The notes under the pieces were generated by a model, which had not been told where the DNA came from, ran no database searches, and worked only from the letters and a program-made list of their open reading frames with translations. From JADDRA01 sp035553895 (GTDB lineage: Bacteria; Actinomycetota; Acidimicrobiia; Acidimicrobiales; CADCSY01), in NCBI GenBank assembly GCA_035553895.1, contig DATMJI010000039.1, forward strand, positions 1-24,417: DNA of 24,417 nt, given 5' to 3'. Of this stretch, positions 14,081 to 21,252 are shown piece after piece (position 1 is the first letter of the stretch; every line of letters begins with the position of its first letter). Position numbers and translations under genes: made by a program.

Positions 14081-15256
14081 GTGCGCAGGCTCGATGTCGT
14101 CGAGCGGCGGGCTCGCCTGGCCCGCCGCCACGGCCTCGCTCCGGGGTGGCGGGCGGCCGGAGTCACCGAAGCGGCCGACCGCGTCGTCTGCCTGCACGCC
14201 ACCGATCCGGCGACAGTCTACCTCTCGGCCCGGGCTCGCACCGAGTCCATGACGGTGGCCGACCTGGAGCACGCCCTCTTCCGGGAGCGCTCCCTGGTCA
14301 AGCACCTGGCCATGCGCCGGACCCTCTTCGTCTTTCCCCGGACGACCCTGGCCGTGGCCCAGGCGGGGGTCGGCAACCGGGTGGCCGGTGCCGAGCGCCG
14401 GCGGCTGATCCGCGAGGTCGAAGCCGCCGGCCTCCACCACGACGGCACTGCCTGGCTCGCCCGGGCCAGCGCAGCCGTGCTGGAGGCGCTGGCCGGTGGC
14501 CGCGAAGCGACATCGAGCCAGCTGCGCCGGGAGATCCCCCTGCTGGAGGGGACGCTCACCTACGGCGAAGGGCGGTCCTGGGGGGCGTCGGTGCCCGTGG
14601 GGCCCCGGGTGCTGACCGCGCTGTCGGCCGCGGGTGCACTGGTGCGGGCCACCAACGGCGGGGCCTGGAACGCCTCCCGCCCCCGGTGGGCTCGCATGGA
14701 GGACTGGCTAGGGGAGGAGCTGGCGGTACCGCAGGGCGACGCCGGGCTGGCCGCGCTGGTCGAGCGCTGGCTGCGGTCCTTCGGGCCCGGCACGCTGGCC
14801 GATCTGAAGTGGTGGCTCGGCTCCACCCTCAGCGCCGTGCGCCGGGCCCTGGCCGCCCTGCCCGTGGTCAAGGTCGACCTCGACGGGGCCACCGGCTACG
14901 TGCTGGGCGACGACGTGGAGGCGGCCGAGCCGGTCGAGCCCTGGGCCGCCCTGCTGCCGTCGCTGGACCCGACGGTGATGGGCTGGTTCGAGCGGGACTG
15001 GTACCTGGGAGAGCACCGGGCCCAGCTCTTCGACACCAACGGCAACGCCGGACCGACGGCCTGGTGGGACGGGCGCATCGTCGGTGGCTGGTGCCAGGGT
15101 GGCGGCGGTGAGGTCGTGCTCCAGCTCCTCGAGGATCCCGGGTCGCCGGCCCGGGCCGCCCTGGGAGCCGAGGCCGAGCGCCTCACGACCTGGCTGGACG
15201 GCGTCACCGTCCTCCCCCGGTTCCCCTCGCCACTGGCCAGAAGTGTCCGCCGGTAG
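14081..15256 (+). CDS. Winged-helix DNA-binding protein (HTH_42, YcaQ-like)
   Basis: This 391-aa protein belongs to the winged-helix HTH_42 family that includes the AlkZ/YcaQ DNA glycosylases. Evidence is the segment VCLHATDPATVYLSARAR near 36-53, the DLEHALFRERSLVKHLAMRRTLFVFP block near 61-88, and the later LADLKWWLGS and LLPSLDPTVMGWFERDWYL segments. This is the actinobacterial branch, and the QxQ/QxD catalytic motif of YcaQ was not found, so glycosylase activity is uncertain. A GGAAGGA ribosome-binding site lies 7 bases before the GTG at 14081, and no TANNNT box is seen. It is preceded by a 93-base gap after the OpuC ATPase and converges with the PQQ-propeller gene. Confidence 0.85.
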   Translation: MRRLDVVERRARLARRHGLAPGWRAAGVTEAADRVVCLHATDPATVYLSARARTESMTVADLEHALFRERSLVKHLAMRRTLFVFPRTTLAVAQAGVGNRVAGAERRRLIREVEAAGLHHDGTAWLARASAAVLEALAGGREATSSQLRREIPLLEGTLTYGEGRSWGASVPVGPRVLTALSAAGALVRATNGGAWNASRPRWARMEDWLGEELAVPQGDAGLAALVERWLRSFGPGTLADLKWWLGSTLSAVRRALAALPVVKVDLDGATGYVLGDDVEAAEPVEPWAALLPSLDPTVMGWFERDWYLGEHRAQLFDTNGNAGPTAWWDGRIVGGWCQGGGGEVVLQLLEDPGSPARAALGAEAERLTTWLDGVTVLPRFPSPLARSVRR

Positions 15257-15311
15257 GTGCAGCCGGGGCCCGAGTGGCCCGGTGGGCCCGCGGCGACCTT
15301 CCCCGGCCCCC

Positions 15312-15327
15312 CCGGCCCTGGGGCCGG
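15312..15327. terminator. GC hairpin between convergent genes
   Basis: CCGGCC and GGCCGG pair around a CTGG tetraloop in the 77-base gap between the winged-helix gene (+) and the PQQ-propeller gene (-). It is suitably placed for a bidirectional terminator, but no U-tract is present. Confidence 0.35.
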
Positions 15328-15333
15328 ATCGGG

Positions 15334-16626
15334 TCACGGTGGGGGCTGGTCGTAGGCGGTCACCGTGTCCCCGCTGGCCACGTAGGCCCGGCCACCGGCC
15401 ACTGCCGGTGGCGCCGCCACGTCGTCCCCGATGGCCGCCTGCCCCCGGTCCTGGCCGGTGGCGGCGTCGAGCAGGATCAAATGCCCGCCGCCGGTGCGGG
15501 CGACCAGGGCACCGTCGGTGGCCGCCTCCACCCCGTCGCCGCCCTCGTCCTGCCAGCGCAGCTCTCCGGACCGGAGATCGAGAGCCACCAGGTCACCCGC
15601 AGTGATCACCACGGCGACGTTGCCGGCCACCGCCGGAGGGCGCAGCACGTCACCGTCCAGCGGCAGCTGCCACTGCGGGGAACCGTCGCCGGTACCGAGT
15701 CCGGCCACCAGGGCCCCCCCGTTGTCGGCCACCACCAGATCACCGGCCACCGCCACCGGCGCTTCGGGCGCCGGAGTGGTGGCCAGCGACCAGCGGGGTC
15801 CCCCGGTGGCGGCGTCGAGGACACGCAGGCCCTCGCTGGTGGCCGCCACCACCACCCCGGGCCCGGCGGAGAGGGCGACGACGCCGGGGACCGCCCGCCG
15901 CCAGCGGACCTCGCCGCTGGCCCCGTCGAGGGCAACGATGTCCCCGGCGTCCCCGGTGCCGATCACCACCAGGCCGCCGCCGGCGGCCGGCGCCCGGGCC
16001 GGGGCCGGCGTGGTGGGGAACCGCCACTGCTCGGCGCCGGTCCGGGCGTCGACGGCGAAGACCGTTCCCTCGCTGGTGCCGGGGATCTCGGTGGACACAT
16101 AGACCAGTCCCCCGGCCACCACCGGCGGGGCCCCGACCCGCTCACCCGTCTCGAAGCGCCACCGGGCCCGGCCCGAGCCGGCGTCGACGGACACCACCGA
16201 GCCGGCCCGGGTGGCCACCACGAGGTCGCCGCCCTCGACCCGGGGGCTGCCGACCACGGCCGAGCCGGTCTGGAGGCGCCACCGGGGGACCAGCTCGGCG
16301 GACCCCCCGCCGAAGACCAGCCCGGCCGCCACCACGGCGGCCAGGCCGGCCAGGGCCACGGCCGCCCCGGTGATCCACCGGGGCCGGACCCCGGGTGGGG
16401 CCGGGGCCACCTCTGCCTCTGGCGTCCCGGGCAGGGGCAGGCCGCACGAGGGGCAGGCCGGCTGGCCGGCTGGGCCGTCGGTGCTGCCGCACGCCGGGCA
16501 GCGGGGCGCCGGGGGCGGGCGATCGGGAACAGTGTCCAGGGCGGCTCCGCAGTGCCGGCAGGGCCGCCCCGCCGGTCCCACCCGCCGGCACGCCCGGCAC
16601 ACCACCGGCGGGGCCGGCTCGCTCAC
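15334..16626 (-). CDS. Zinc-ribbon, single-TM, PQQ-type beta-propeller protein
   Basis: This is a membrane-anchored protein of about 430 aa with three parts. Residues 10-61 hold two CxxC...CxxC zinc ribbons (C10/C13/C23/C26 and C43/C46/C58/C61). A Pro/Ala-rich linker follows, then one hydrophobic helix at about 84-106. The remaining ~320 residues form a beta-propeller of about seven or eight PQQ-like repeats, each with a variant of (V/A)xDxxTGxxxWRF (VVSVDAGSGRARWRF, VFAVDARTGAEQWRF, IVALDGASGEVRWRR and so on). The predicted topology is ribbons in the cytoplasm and propeller outside. Binding of PQQ itself is not implied, because such repeats often serve as scaffolds. The GTG at 16626 is preferred; an in-frame ATG at 16728 would overlap sdhD. 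It follows sdhD by 37 bases, so it is probably co-transcribed. Its role is unknown. Confidence 0.85.
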   Translation of the reverse strand: MSEPAPPVVCRACRRVGPAGRPCRHCGAALDTVPDRPPPAPRCPACGSTDGPAGQPACPSCGLPLPGTPEAEVAPAPPGVRPRWITGAAVALAGLAAVVAAGLVFGGGSAELVPRWRLQTGSAVVGSPRVEGGDLVVATRAGSVVSVDAGSGRARWRFETGERVGAPPVVAGGLVYVSTEIPGTSEGTVFAVDARTGAEQWRFPTTPAPARAPAAGGGLVVIGTGDAGDIVALDGASGEVRWRRAVPGVVALSAGPGVVVAATSEGLRVLDAATGGPRWSLATTPAPEAPVAVAGDLVVADNGGALVAGLGTGDGSPQWQLPLDGDVLRPPAVAGNVAVVITAGDLVALDLRSGELRWQDEGGDGVEAATDGALVARTGGGHLILLDAATGQDRGQAAIGDDVAAPPAVAGGRAYVASGDTVTAYDQPPP

Positions 16627-16663
16627 TGCCGACCACCCGGCGCCCGGGCTGGGCCCGGCCCGT

Positions 16664-17062
16664 TCACGGGAAGCTGACGATGGTGAAGGTCCCGTAGGCG
16701 AAGAGGACGGCACTGAGGGTGTAGACACCCGCCTTGACCGCCGCCCGCAGGTTCGGCGCCGCCACGTAGTCGTCGATGCTCCAGCGCAGCCCGTTGAGGC
16801 CGTGGGCCAGGGCCAGGGCCAGCAGGGTCCAGTCGAAGAGCCGCCACAGCGGGTTGTCCCAGCGGTCGGCCACGAAGGCGGCGTCGGTCTCGACCACGTC
16901 GTAGACGATGTGGGTGATGGCGAAGTGGATCAGGGCCAGGAACACCAGCACCAGCCCCGAGATCCGCATGAAGAACCACGACCAGGTCTCGAAGCTCTGC
17001 CGGGGGCGCCGGGCACGGGACCGCCCGACGACCGGCGGGGTGGAGGTGGCGGGTGCGCTCAC
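16664..17062 (-). CDS. sdhD: Succinate dehydrogenase membrane anchor subunit D
   Basis: This 132-aa protein has three membrane helices and anchors succinate dehydrogenase, helping to bind haem b and quinone. FETWSWFFMRISGLVLVFLALIHF and the helix with ALAHGLNGLRWSIDDY (the HGLNGLR motif carrying the likely haem ligand) are diagnostic. The GTG at 17062 overlaps the sdhC stop in a GTGA, so the pair is translationally coupled. No sdhA (flavoprotein) or sdhB (iron-sulfur) gene follows; the next gene is the PQQ-propeller protein. The catalytic subunits must therefore be encoded elsewhere. Confidence 0.88.
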   Translation of the reverse strand: MSAPATSTPPVVGRSRARRPRQSFETWSWFFMRISGLVLVFLALIHFAITHIVYDVVETDAAFVADRWDNPLWRLFDWTLLALALAHGLNGLRWSIDDYVAAPNLRAAVKAGVYTLSAVLFAYGTFTIVSFP

Positions 17063-17439
17063 CCGGCGAGCGTCCCGTCGATGAAGGGCTCGAGGATCAC
17101 GTAGCCGCCGGGCAGGCCGACGACCAGGGTGAGCACCACCACCGCGCTCAGCAGCCGGCGCTCCTGCCGCACGGCACCGGGGAAGAAGTCGAGGGCCACG
17201 ATGCGCAGTCCGTTGAGGGAGTGGAACAGCAAGGCGAAGAGGAGTCCGACCTCGAAGAGGCGTAGCACCACGTTGCCGTAGAGGAGGTGGACCTCGTCGT
17301 AGAGCTCCTCGCTGACGTTGATCAGCGACACGTCGACGATGTGGAGCAACAGGAAGAGCAACACCAGCACGCCCGAGACCCGGTGGCCCACGAAGGCCCA
17401 CTGCCCGGATCGCCCCCGGTAGACGGTCCCGGTGGTCAT
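17059..17439 (-). CDS. sdhC: Succinate dehydrogenase cytochrome b556 subunit
   Basis: This 126-aa protein with three membrane helices is the cytochrome b subunit of succinate dehydrogenase. YRGRSGQWAFVGHRVSGVLVL at the N-terminus and LFHSLNGLRIVALDFFPG, with the probable haem-ligating His, match the family. The ATG at 17439 overlaps the stop of the upstream small membrane protein gene (ATGA), and its own stop overlaps the sdhD start. The run of overlaps from the small protein through sdhD indicates one transcript. Confidence 0.9.
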   Translation of the reverse strand: MTTGTVYRGRSGQWAFVGHRVSGVLVLLFLLLHIVDVSLINVSEELYDEVHLLYGNVVLRLFEVGLLFALLFHSLNGLRIVALDFFPGAVRQERRLLSAVVVLTLVVGLPGGYVILEPFIDGTLAG

Positions 17440-17573
17440 CGCCGGTACCACCGGCGGGTGCGCATGGTGGTGGCCACCACGTGCAGGGCGAAGGCGACCA
17501 CCACCAGGGCCACGGCCCCCAGGGCGATGGAGAACAGCAGCTGGGCGGTCGTCAGGGCCAGGATCACCGCCAT
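17436..17573 (-). CDS. Small single-pass membrane protein upstream of sdhC
   Basis: This 45-aa peptide (43 if the GTG at 17567 is used) consists of one long hydrophobic helix (residues about 3-36, ALTTAQLLFSIALGAVALVV in its middle) and a short basic C-terminus, RTRRWYRR, which should face the cytoplasm. It is not a family I recognise. The coding case rests on the ATGA overlap with sdhC, the clean membrane-helix composition, and a TAGGTT box. That box lies only 2 bases before the ATG at 17573 but exactly 8 bases before the in-frame GTG at 17567, the spacing seen at other genes here. The GTG may therefore be the true start. A role as an accessory to the SDH anchor is a guess from position. Confidence 0.65.
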   Translation of the reverse strand: MAVILALTTAQLLFSIALGAVALVVVAFALHVVATTMRTRRWYRR

Positions 17574-17575
17574 GC

Positions 17576-17581
17576 AACCTA
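17576..17581 (-). promoter_or_regulatory. TAGGTT -10 box of small-TM/sdhCD operon
   Basis: A minus-strand TANNNT hexamer lies 8 bases from the GTG at 17567 and 2 bases from the ATG at 17573. It lies just downstream of the serS hairpin, so the operon probably has its own leaderless promoter. Confidence 0.45.
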
Positions 17582-17587
17582 GCGCCG

Positions 17588-17612
17588 GGGCCTCGGCGGG
17601 CACCGCCGGCCC
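17588..17612 (-). terminator. Hairpin after serS
   Basis: GGGCC-GGCGG pairs with CCGCC-GGCCC (minus-strand reading) with a 2-base bulge and a 3-base loop, starting 9 bases after the serS stop. It is compact and well placed for intrinsic termination, but lacks a U-tract. Confidence 0.45.
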
Positions 17613-17620
17613 GGGCCGAC

Positions 17621-18901
17621 CTAGGCGATGGTGATGCGCCCGGCGAGCCAGGGAGCGAGGGCCTCGGGCAGCACCACGGTGCCGTCGTCCTGGCGGCCGG
17701 CCTCGATCAGGGCGGCCCAGATGCGGGGCCAGGCCAGGGCCGAGCCGTTGAGGGTGTGCACGTGGGCCACGCCGCTGGCGTCCTCCCGCCGGTAGCGCAC
17801 GTCGGCCCGGCGGGCCTGGTAATCGCCGAACCACGACACCGACGACACCTCCAGCCACTGGTCGCACCCGGGGGCGTAGACCTCGAGGTCGAACTGGCGG
17901 GCCTGGGTCTGGCCCAGGTCGCCCGTGCAGATGTCGAGCACGCGGTAGGCCAGGCCGAGCTCGCCCAGCAGGCCCTCGGCCCGGGCCAGCAGCTCGGCGT
18001 GCACGGCGGGGGCTTGCTCGGGGGTGCAGTAGGCGAGGAGCTCCACCTTCTCGAACTCGTGCACCCGCAGCAGGCCGCGGGTGTCGCGCCCGGCCGACCC
18101 CGCCTCCCGGCGGTAGCACGGGGTGGCGGCGCTGTAGCGCAGCGGCAGGTCGGCCTCGGCCAGGATCTCGCCGGCGGCCATCGAGGTGAGGGGCACCTCG
18201 GCGGTGGGGATGGCCCACAGGTCGTCGCGCTCGAGGTGGTAGGCGTCGTCAGCGAACTTGGGGAGTTGGCCGCTGGCGGTGATGGTGTCGCTGCGCACCA
18301 GGGTGGGGGGCCGGATCTCCTCGAAGGCGTCGGCGTGGCTGGCCAGGGCCCAGGCCGTCAGGGCCCGGACCAGGGCGGCCCCGGCACCCCGGTAGAGCGG
18401 GAACATGGAACCGGAGAGGCGGGCGCCGCGCTCGAGGTCGAGGATGCCCAGTACCGTTCCCACCTCCCAGTGGGGCACCCGCTGGTGCTCGCCGTAGGCC
18501 TCGGGGTCGGCACCCCCCGTGCGGAGCACCACGTTGTCCTCGGCGCCGCCACCGTCGGGCGCGTCGGGTGCGGGCAGGTTGGGGATGCGCAACAGGAGCT
18601 GGCGCAGCTCGGCGCCTATGGCGTCGGCCTCGGCGGCCGCCGCCCTCTCGGTCTCGCCCAGGCGCCGGCTGGCGAGCACCCGGGCCTCGGCCCCCTCGGG
18701 GTCGCCTTCCCGGCGCAGGCGCCCGACCTCCTTGGACAGGGCGTTGACCTCGGCCCGGGCCCGGTCCCGGCGCTCGGCGGCCTCCCGCCGCCGCCGATCC
18801 AGCTCGGCCGCCCGGTCCACCTCGGCCAGATCGGCGCCCTTGCGGGCCAGCCCCTCCTTGAGGGCGCCGAGCTCGGTACGGAACCGGCGGACGTCGAGCA
18901 T
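17621..18901 (-). CDS. serS: Seryl-tRNA synthetase
   Basis: This 426-aa class II aminoacyl-tRNA synthetase charges tRNA-Ser. Residues about 25-105 form the antiparallel coiled-coil arm (charged, heptad-like, with RRRREAAERRDRARAEV) that grips the long variable arm of tRNA-Ser. The catalytic core has motif 2, TPCYRREAGSAGRDTRGLLR, from residue 260, then HEFEKVE, and the C-terminal LNGSALAWPR (motif 3). The length is normal. The ATG at 18901 is 8 bases from a TACCGT box with no Shine-Dalgarno. No T-box leader is possible in the short upstream region, which instead carries a family B palindrome shared with the divergent ABC gene. Confidence 0.97.
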   Translation of the reverse strand: MLDVRRFRTELGALKEGLARKGADLAEVDRAAELDRRRREAAERRDRARAEVNALSKEVGRLRREGDPEGAEARVLASRRLGETERAAAAEADAIGAELRQLLLRIPNLPAPDAPDGGGAEDNVVLRTGGADPEAYGEHQRVPHWEVGTVLGILDLERGARLSGSMFPLYRGAGAALVRALTAWALASHADAFEEIRPPTLVRSDTITASGQLPKFADDAYHLERDDLWAIPTAEVPLTSMAAGEILAEADLPLRYSAATPCYRREAGSAGRDTRGLLRVHEFEKVELLAYCTPEQAPAVHAELLARAEGLLGELGLAYRVLDICTGDLGQTQARQFDLEVYAPGCDQWLEVSSVSWFGDYQARRADVRYRREDASGVAHVHTLNGSALAWPRIWAALIEAGRQDDGTVVLPEALAPWLAGRITIA

Positions 18902-18909
18902 GGCGCCCG

Positions 18910-18915
18910 ACGGTA
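18910..18915 (-). promoter_or_regulatory. TACCGT -10 box of serS
   Basis: A minus-strand TANNNT hexamer lies 8 bases before the serS ATG. The family B palindrome begins about 18 bases further upstream, over the expected -35 region. Confidence 0.5.
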
Positions 18916-18932
18916 GCCGGGGGGTGCCGCCA

Positions 18933-18998
18933 CCCCCTCGTTCTTTGTCGGCCGGGCCGTGCCTCGCACGCTCGAGCCGACAGAGAACGGAGGGGGGG
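18933..18998. repeat. Family B palindromic repeat, copy 2
   Basis: The left arm (18933-18952) and right arm (18976-18996) pair over about 20 bp with one G/T-type mismatch and one bulge. The conserved part, 18940-18998, is the same length as the copy at 17-75. Here it lies between divergent serS and ABC ATPase promoters, so termination is not its function at this site. An operator or mobile palindromic element are the remaining ideas. Confidence 0.75.
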
Positions 18999-19017
18999 AC
19001 GGGCAGGACCCGGGCGG

Positions 19018-19023
19018 TAGCGT
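19018..19023 (+). promoter_or_regulatory. TAGCGT -10 box of ABC exporter operon
   Basis: This TANNNT hexamer lies 8 bases before the GTG at 19032, with no Shine-Dalgarno, and selects that start. Confidence 0.5.
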
Positions 19024-19031
19024 CCCAGGCC

Positions 19032-19961
19032 GTGCCCCCCGAGCGCCCCGCCGTGTGGGTCGAGGACCTGGTGGTGCGCTACGGGGCGACGACGGCCGTG
19101 GGCGGGGTGTCCCTGGCCGCCGAAGCGGGCGAGGTCCTGGCCCTGCTCGGGCCCAACGGGGCGGGCAAGACGACCACGGTCGAGACCCTGGAGGGCTACC
19201 GCCGCCCCGACGGCGGGCGGGTGGCGGTCCTCGGTCTCGACCCGGTGGCCGACCACGCCGAGATGACCCGGCGCATCGGGGTCATGCTCCAGCGGGGGGG
19301 CATCTACCCCGGCATCCGGCCCCGGGAGGCCCTGCGCCTCTTCGCCTCCTTCTACCCGCGGCCCGAGGACCCCGACGAGTTGCTCGATCGGGTGGGACTG
19401 GCGCCGGTGGCCGGGTCCACCTGGCGCCAGCTCTCCGGGGGCGAGCAGCAGCGGCTCTCCCTGGCCCTGGCCGTCGTCGGGCGCCCCGAGGTGGCCTTCC
19501 TCGACGAGCCCACGGCCGGCGTCGACCCCGGTGGGCGCCTGGTGGTACGCCAGGTGCTGCGTGACCTGGCCGCCCGTGGGGCCGCAGTGGTGCTCACCAC
19601 CCACGAGCTGGACGAGGTGGCCCGCCTGGCCGACCGGGTCGTGATCATCGACCGGGGCCGGGTGATGGCCGCCGGCACCCCCGCCGAGCTCACCGCCGGG
19701 GCGGTGGAGCAGATCCGGTTCTCGGCGCCCCCGGGGATCGACTGCGGCGAGCTGGCGGCTGCCCTGGGGGCCGAGGTGGGCGAGCCGTCGCCCGGCGAGT
19801 ACGTCGTCGCCACCGCACCGGCGCCGGCGGCGGTGGCCGCCCTCACCGCCTGGCTGGCCGAGCGGGACCTGGCCCTGGCCGACCTGCGGTCCGGGGGGGC
19901 CACCCTGGAGGACGTCTTCTTGCGCCTCACCGGCAGCCGCCGCTCGGGGGGCGAGACGTGA
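19032..19961 (+). CDS. ABC-2 type transporter ATP-binding protein
   Basis: This 309-aa ATPase is of the drug/antibiotic-exporter (CcmA/DrrA-like) class. Walker A GPNGAGKT is at 40-47, followed by LEGYRRPDGGRVAVLGLDP, signature LSGGEQQR, Walker B VAFLDEPTAGVDP, and TTHELDE with the switch His. The C-terminal ~90 residues form the usual accessory region ending in TLEDVFLRLTG, typical of DrrA-type proteins. The GTG at 19032 is set by the TAGCGT box; the frame is open far upstream, through antisense serS sequence. The stop overlaps the permease start by 4 bases (GTGA). The cargo is unknown. Confidence 0.92.
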   Translation: MPPERPAVWVEDLVVRYGATTAVGGVSLAAEAGEVLALLGPNGAGKTTTVETLEGYRRPDGGRVAVLGLDPVADHAEMTRRIGVMLQRGGIYPGIRPREALRLFASFYPRPEDPDELLDRVGLAPVAGSTWRQLSGGEQQRLSLALAVVGRPEVAFLDEPTAGVDPGGRLVVRQVLRDLAARGAAVVLTTHELDEVARLADRVVIIDRGRVMAAGTPAELTAGAVEQIRFSAPPGIDCGELAAALGAEVGEPSPGEYVVATAPAPAAVAALTAWLAERDLALADLRSGGATLEDVFLRLTGSRRSGGET

Positions 19962-20692
19962 GGGCGGCCGCCGTCGCCGCCCAGACCCGGGTGGAGCTGG
20001 CCCTGACCCTGCGCCGCGGGGAGTCCCTGCTGCTCGTCCTCGGCATCCCCGTGGTGCTGCTGAGCTTCTTCTCGCTGGTCGACGTGCTGGCGCTGCCGGC
20101 CGGTGTGGAAGAGCCGGTGGACTTCCTCGCCCCGGGCATCCTCGCCCTGGCGGTGATGTCCACGGCCATGGTGAGCCTGGCCATCGCCACCGGCTTCGAG
20201 CGCTCCTACGGCGTGCTCAAGCGCCTGGGCTCGACCCCGCTGGGCCGGCCCGCCCTGCTGGTGGCCAAGACCGGGGCCGTCCTCGCCGTCGAGGCCCTCC
20301 AGGTCGTGGTGCTGGTGGCGGTGGCCGGCCTGCTCGGCTGGCGCCCGGTGGGCAACGGGGCGCTGGCCGCCGCCGCCGTCCTGGTGGCCACCGTCGCCTT
20401 CGCCGGCCTCGGCCTGCTCATGGCCGGCACCCTGCGGGGCGAGGTCACCCTGGCGGCGGCCAACGGCCTGTACCTGGTGCTGCTCCTGCTCGGCGGCATG
20501 GTCTTTCCCCTCGACCGCCTCCCGAGCGGCCTGCAGGCCGGGGCCGAGCTGCTCCCGGCCGCCGCCCTGGTCGAGGCCCTCGACGGGGCCCTGTCGTCCC
20601 CTGTTGTGGCCCCGGGGCGGCCGTGGGCGGTGCTCGCCGCCTGGGCGGTGGTGGCCCCGGTCCTGGCCGCCTGGCGCTTCCGCTGGGAGTAG
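19958..20692 (+). CDS. ABC-2 type transporter permease
   Basis: This 244-aa integral membrane protein has about six hydrophobic helices and is the channel partner of the upstream ATPase. The ABC-2 layout is visible: a first helix after LRRGESLLLVLGIPVVLL, an extracellular segment with VDFLAPGILALAVMSTAM, a cytoplasmic RSYGVLKRLGSTPL motif that is typical of the family, and a late GGMVFPLDRLP loop. The GTG at 19958 is coupled to the ATPase stop. It converges with hsp20 across a hairpin. Substrate unknown. Confidence 0.9.
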   Translation: MRAAAVAAQTRVELALTLRRGESLLLVLGIPVVLLSFFSLVDVLALPAGVEEPVDFLAPGILALAVMSTAMVSLAIATGFERSYGVLKRLGSTPLGRPALLVAKTGAVLAVEALQVVVLVAVAGLLGWRPVGNGALAAAAVLVATVAFAGLGLLMAGTLRGEVTLAAANGLYLVLLLLGGMVFPLDRLPSGLQAGAELLPAAALVEALDGALSSPVVAPGRPWAVLAAWAVVAPVLAAWRFRWE

Positions 20693-20715
20693 GGCCGGCC
20701 GCCCCACCCACCGTT

Positions 20716-20740
20716 GCCGCCGGCGGTGGGGGCCGGCGGC
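20716..20740. terminator. Hairpin between ABC permease and hsp20
   Basis: GCCGCCGG (20716-20723) and CCGGCGGC (20733-20740) form a perfect 8-bp stem with a 9-base loop, in the 53-base gap between two convergent genes. It is suitable as a bidirectional terminator; there is no U-tract. Confidence 0.5.
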
Positions 20741-20745
20741 GCCGG

Positions 20746-21186
20746 TTAGGAAGCGGCCCGGACCGCGGGCTGGTCGTGGCTGCCGCTGGTGACGTCGATG
20801 CGGCGGGGCTTGGCCTGCTCGGCCACGGGGATGGTGATGCTCAGCACGCCCCGGTCGTACTCGGCCTCCACCCGGTCGGCGTCGAGGCCGTCCCCGAGGA
20901 ACAGCTGGCGGGTGAAACTGCCTTGGGGGCGTTCGGTCACCAGCCACTCCCGGCCGTCGTCGGCGGCCGGCGCAGCCCGATCGGCGCGTACCGTGAGCAC
21001 GTTCTTTTCCACCGTGAGGTCGATGGAGGCGGGGTCGATCCCCGGCAGGTCGAAGTGGGCGACGAAACGATCGCCCTGGCGGTAGGCGTCCATGGGGACG
21101 GAGGCGGCGCGGACCGAGCCCTGGCCCCAGAGCTGCTGGGTCAGGCGGTCGAGGTCACGCAGCGGTTCGAAACGGGCCAGCATCAT
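20746..21186 (-). CDS. Hsp20/alpha-crystallin small heat-shock protein
   Basis: This 146-aa ATP-independent chaperone holds unfolding proteins. The alpha-crystallin domain spans about residues 30-130, with FDLPGIDPASIDLTVEKNVL and the C-terminal YDRGVLSITIPV strand, and EQAKPRRIDV ends the family pattern. Two adjacent ATGs (21186 and 21183) follow an AAGGAGG Shine-Dalgarno; 21186 is reported, though 21183 has slightly better spacing. A minus-strand TAGAGT hexamer about 52 bases upstream and an 11-bp palindrome beyond it suggest a leadered, regulated promoter, unlike the leaderless genes elsewhere in the window. It is separated from the oxidase operon by 121 bases. Confidence 0.93.
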   Translation of the reverse strand: MMLARFEPLRDLDRLTQQLWGQGSVRAASVPMDAYRQGDRFVAHFDLPGIDPASIDLTVEKNVLTVRADRAAPAADDGREWLVTERPQGSFTRQLFLGDGLDADRVEAEYDRGVLSITIPVAEQAKPRRIDVTSGSHDQPAVRAAS

Positions 21187-21190
21187 GCTC

Positions 21191-21196
21191 CCTCCT
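21191..21196 (-). promoter_or_regulatory. Shine-Dalgarno AGGAGG of hsp20
   Basis: AGGAGG on the minus strand lies 4 bases before the ATG at 21186 and 7 before the ATG at 21183. It rules out the upstream in-frame GTG at 21210 as the main start. Confidence 0.7.
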
Positions 21197-21237
21197 TGCT
21201 CAAGTGCCACCCGGCGGTCCCGGGGGCGACCAGGAGT

Positions 21238-21243
21238 ACTCTA
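21238..21243 (-). promoter_or_regulatory. Candidate -10 box (TAGAGT) of hsp20
   Basis: A minus-strand TANNNT hexamer lies about 52 bases upstream of the hsp20 ATG, immediately downstream of the palindrome at 21253-21287. No convincing -35 hexamer is visible. Confidence 0.4.
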
Positions 21244-21252
21244 CCACTTCAT

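Noticed and set aside
12881..14440. Long N-terminal extension of permease 1
   Set aside because: This stretch is antisense to the OpuC ATPase. The GTG at 12880 gives the normal permease length and has a promoter box.
18902..19031. T-box riboswitch for serS
   Set aside because: The upstream region is only about 130 bases, shared with a divergent gene, and has no T-box motif. The serS promoter box lies 8 bases from the ATG.
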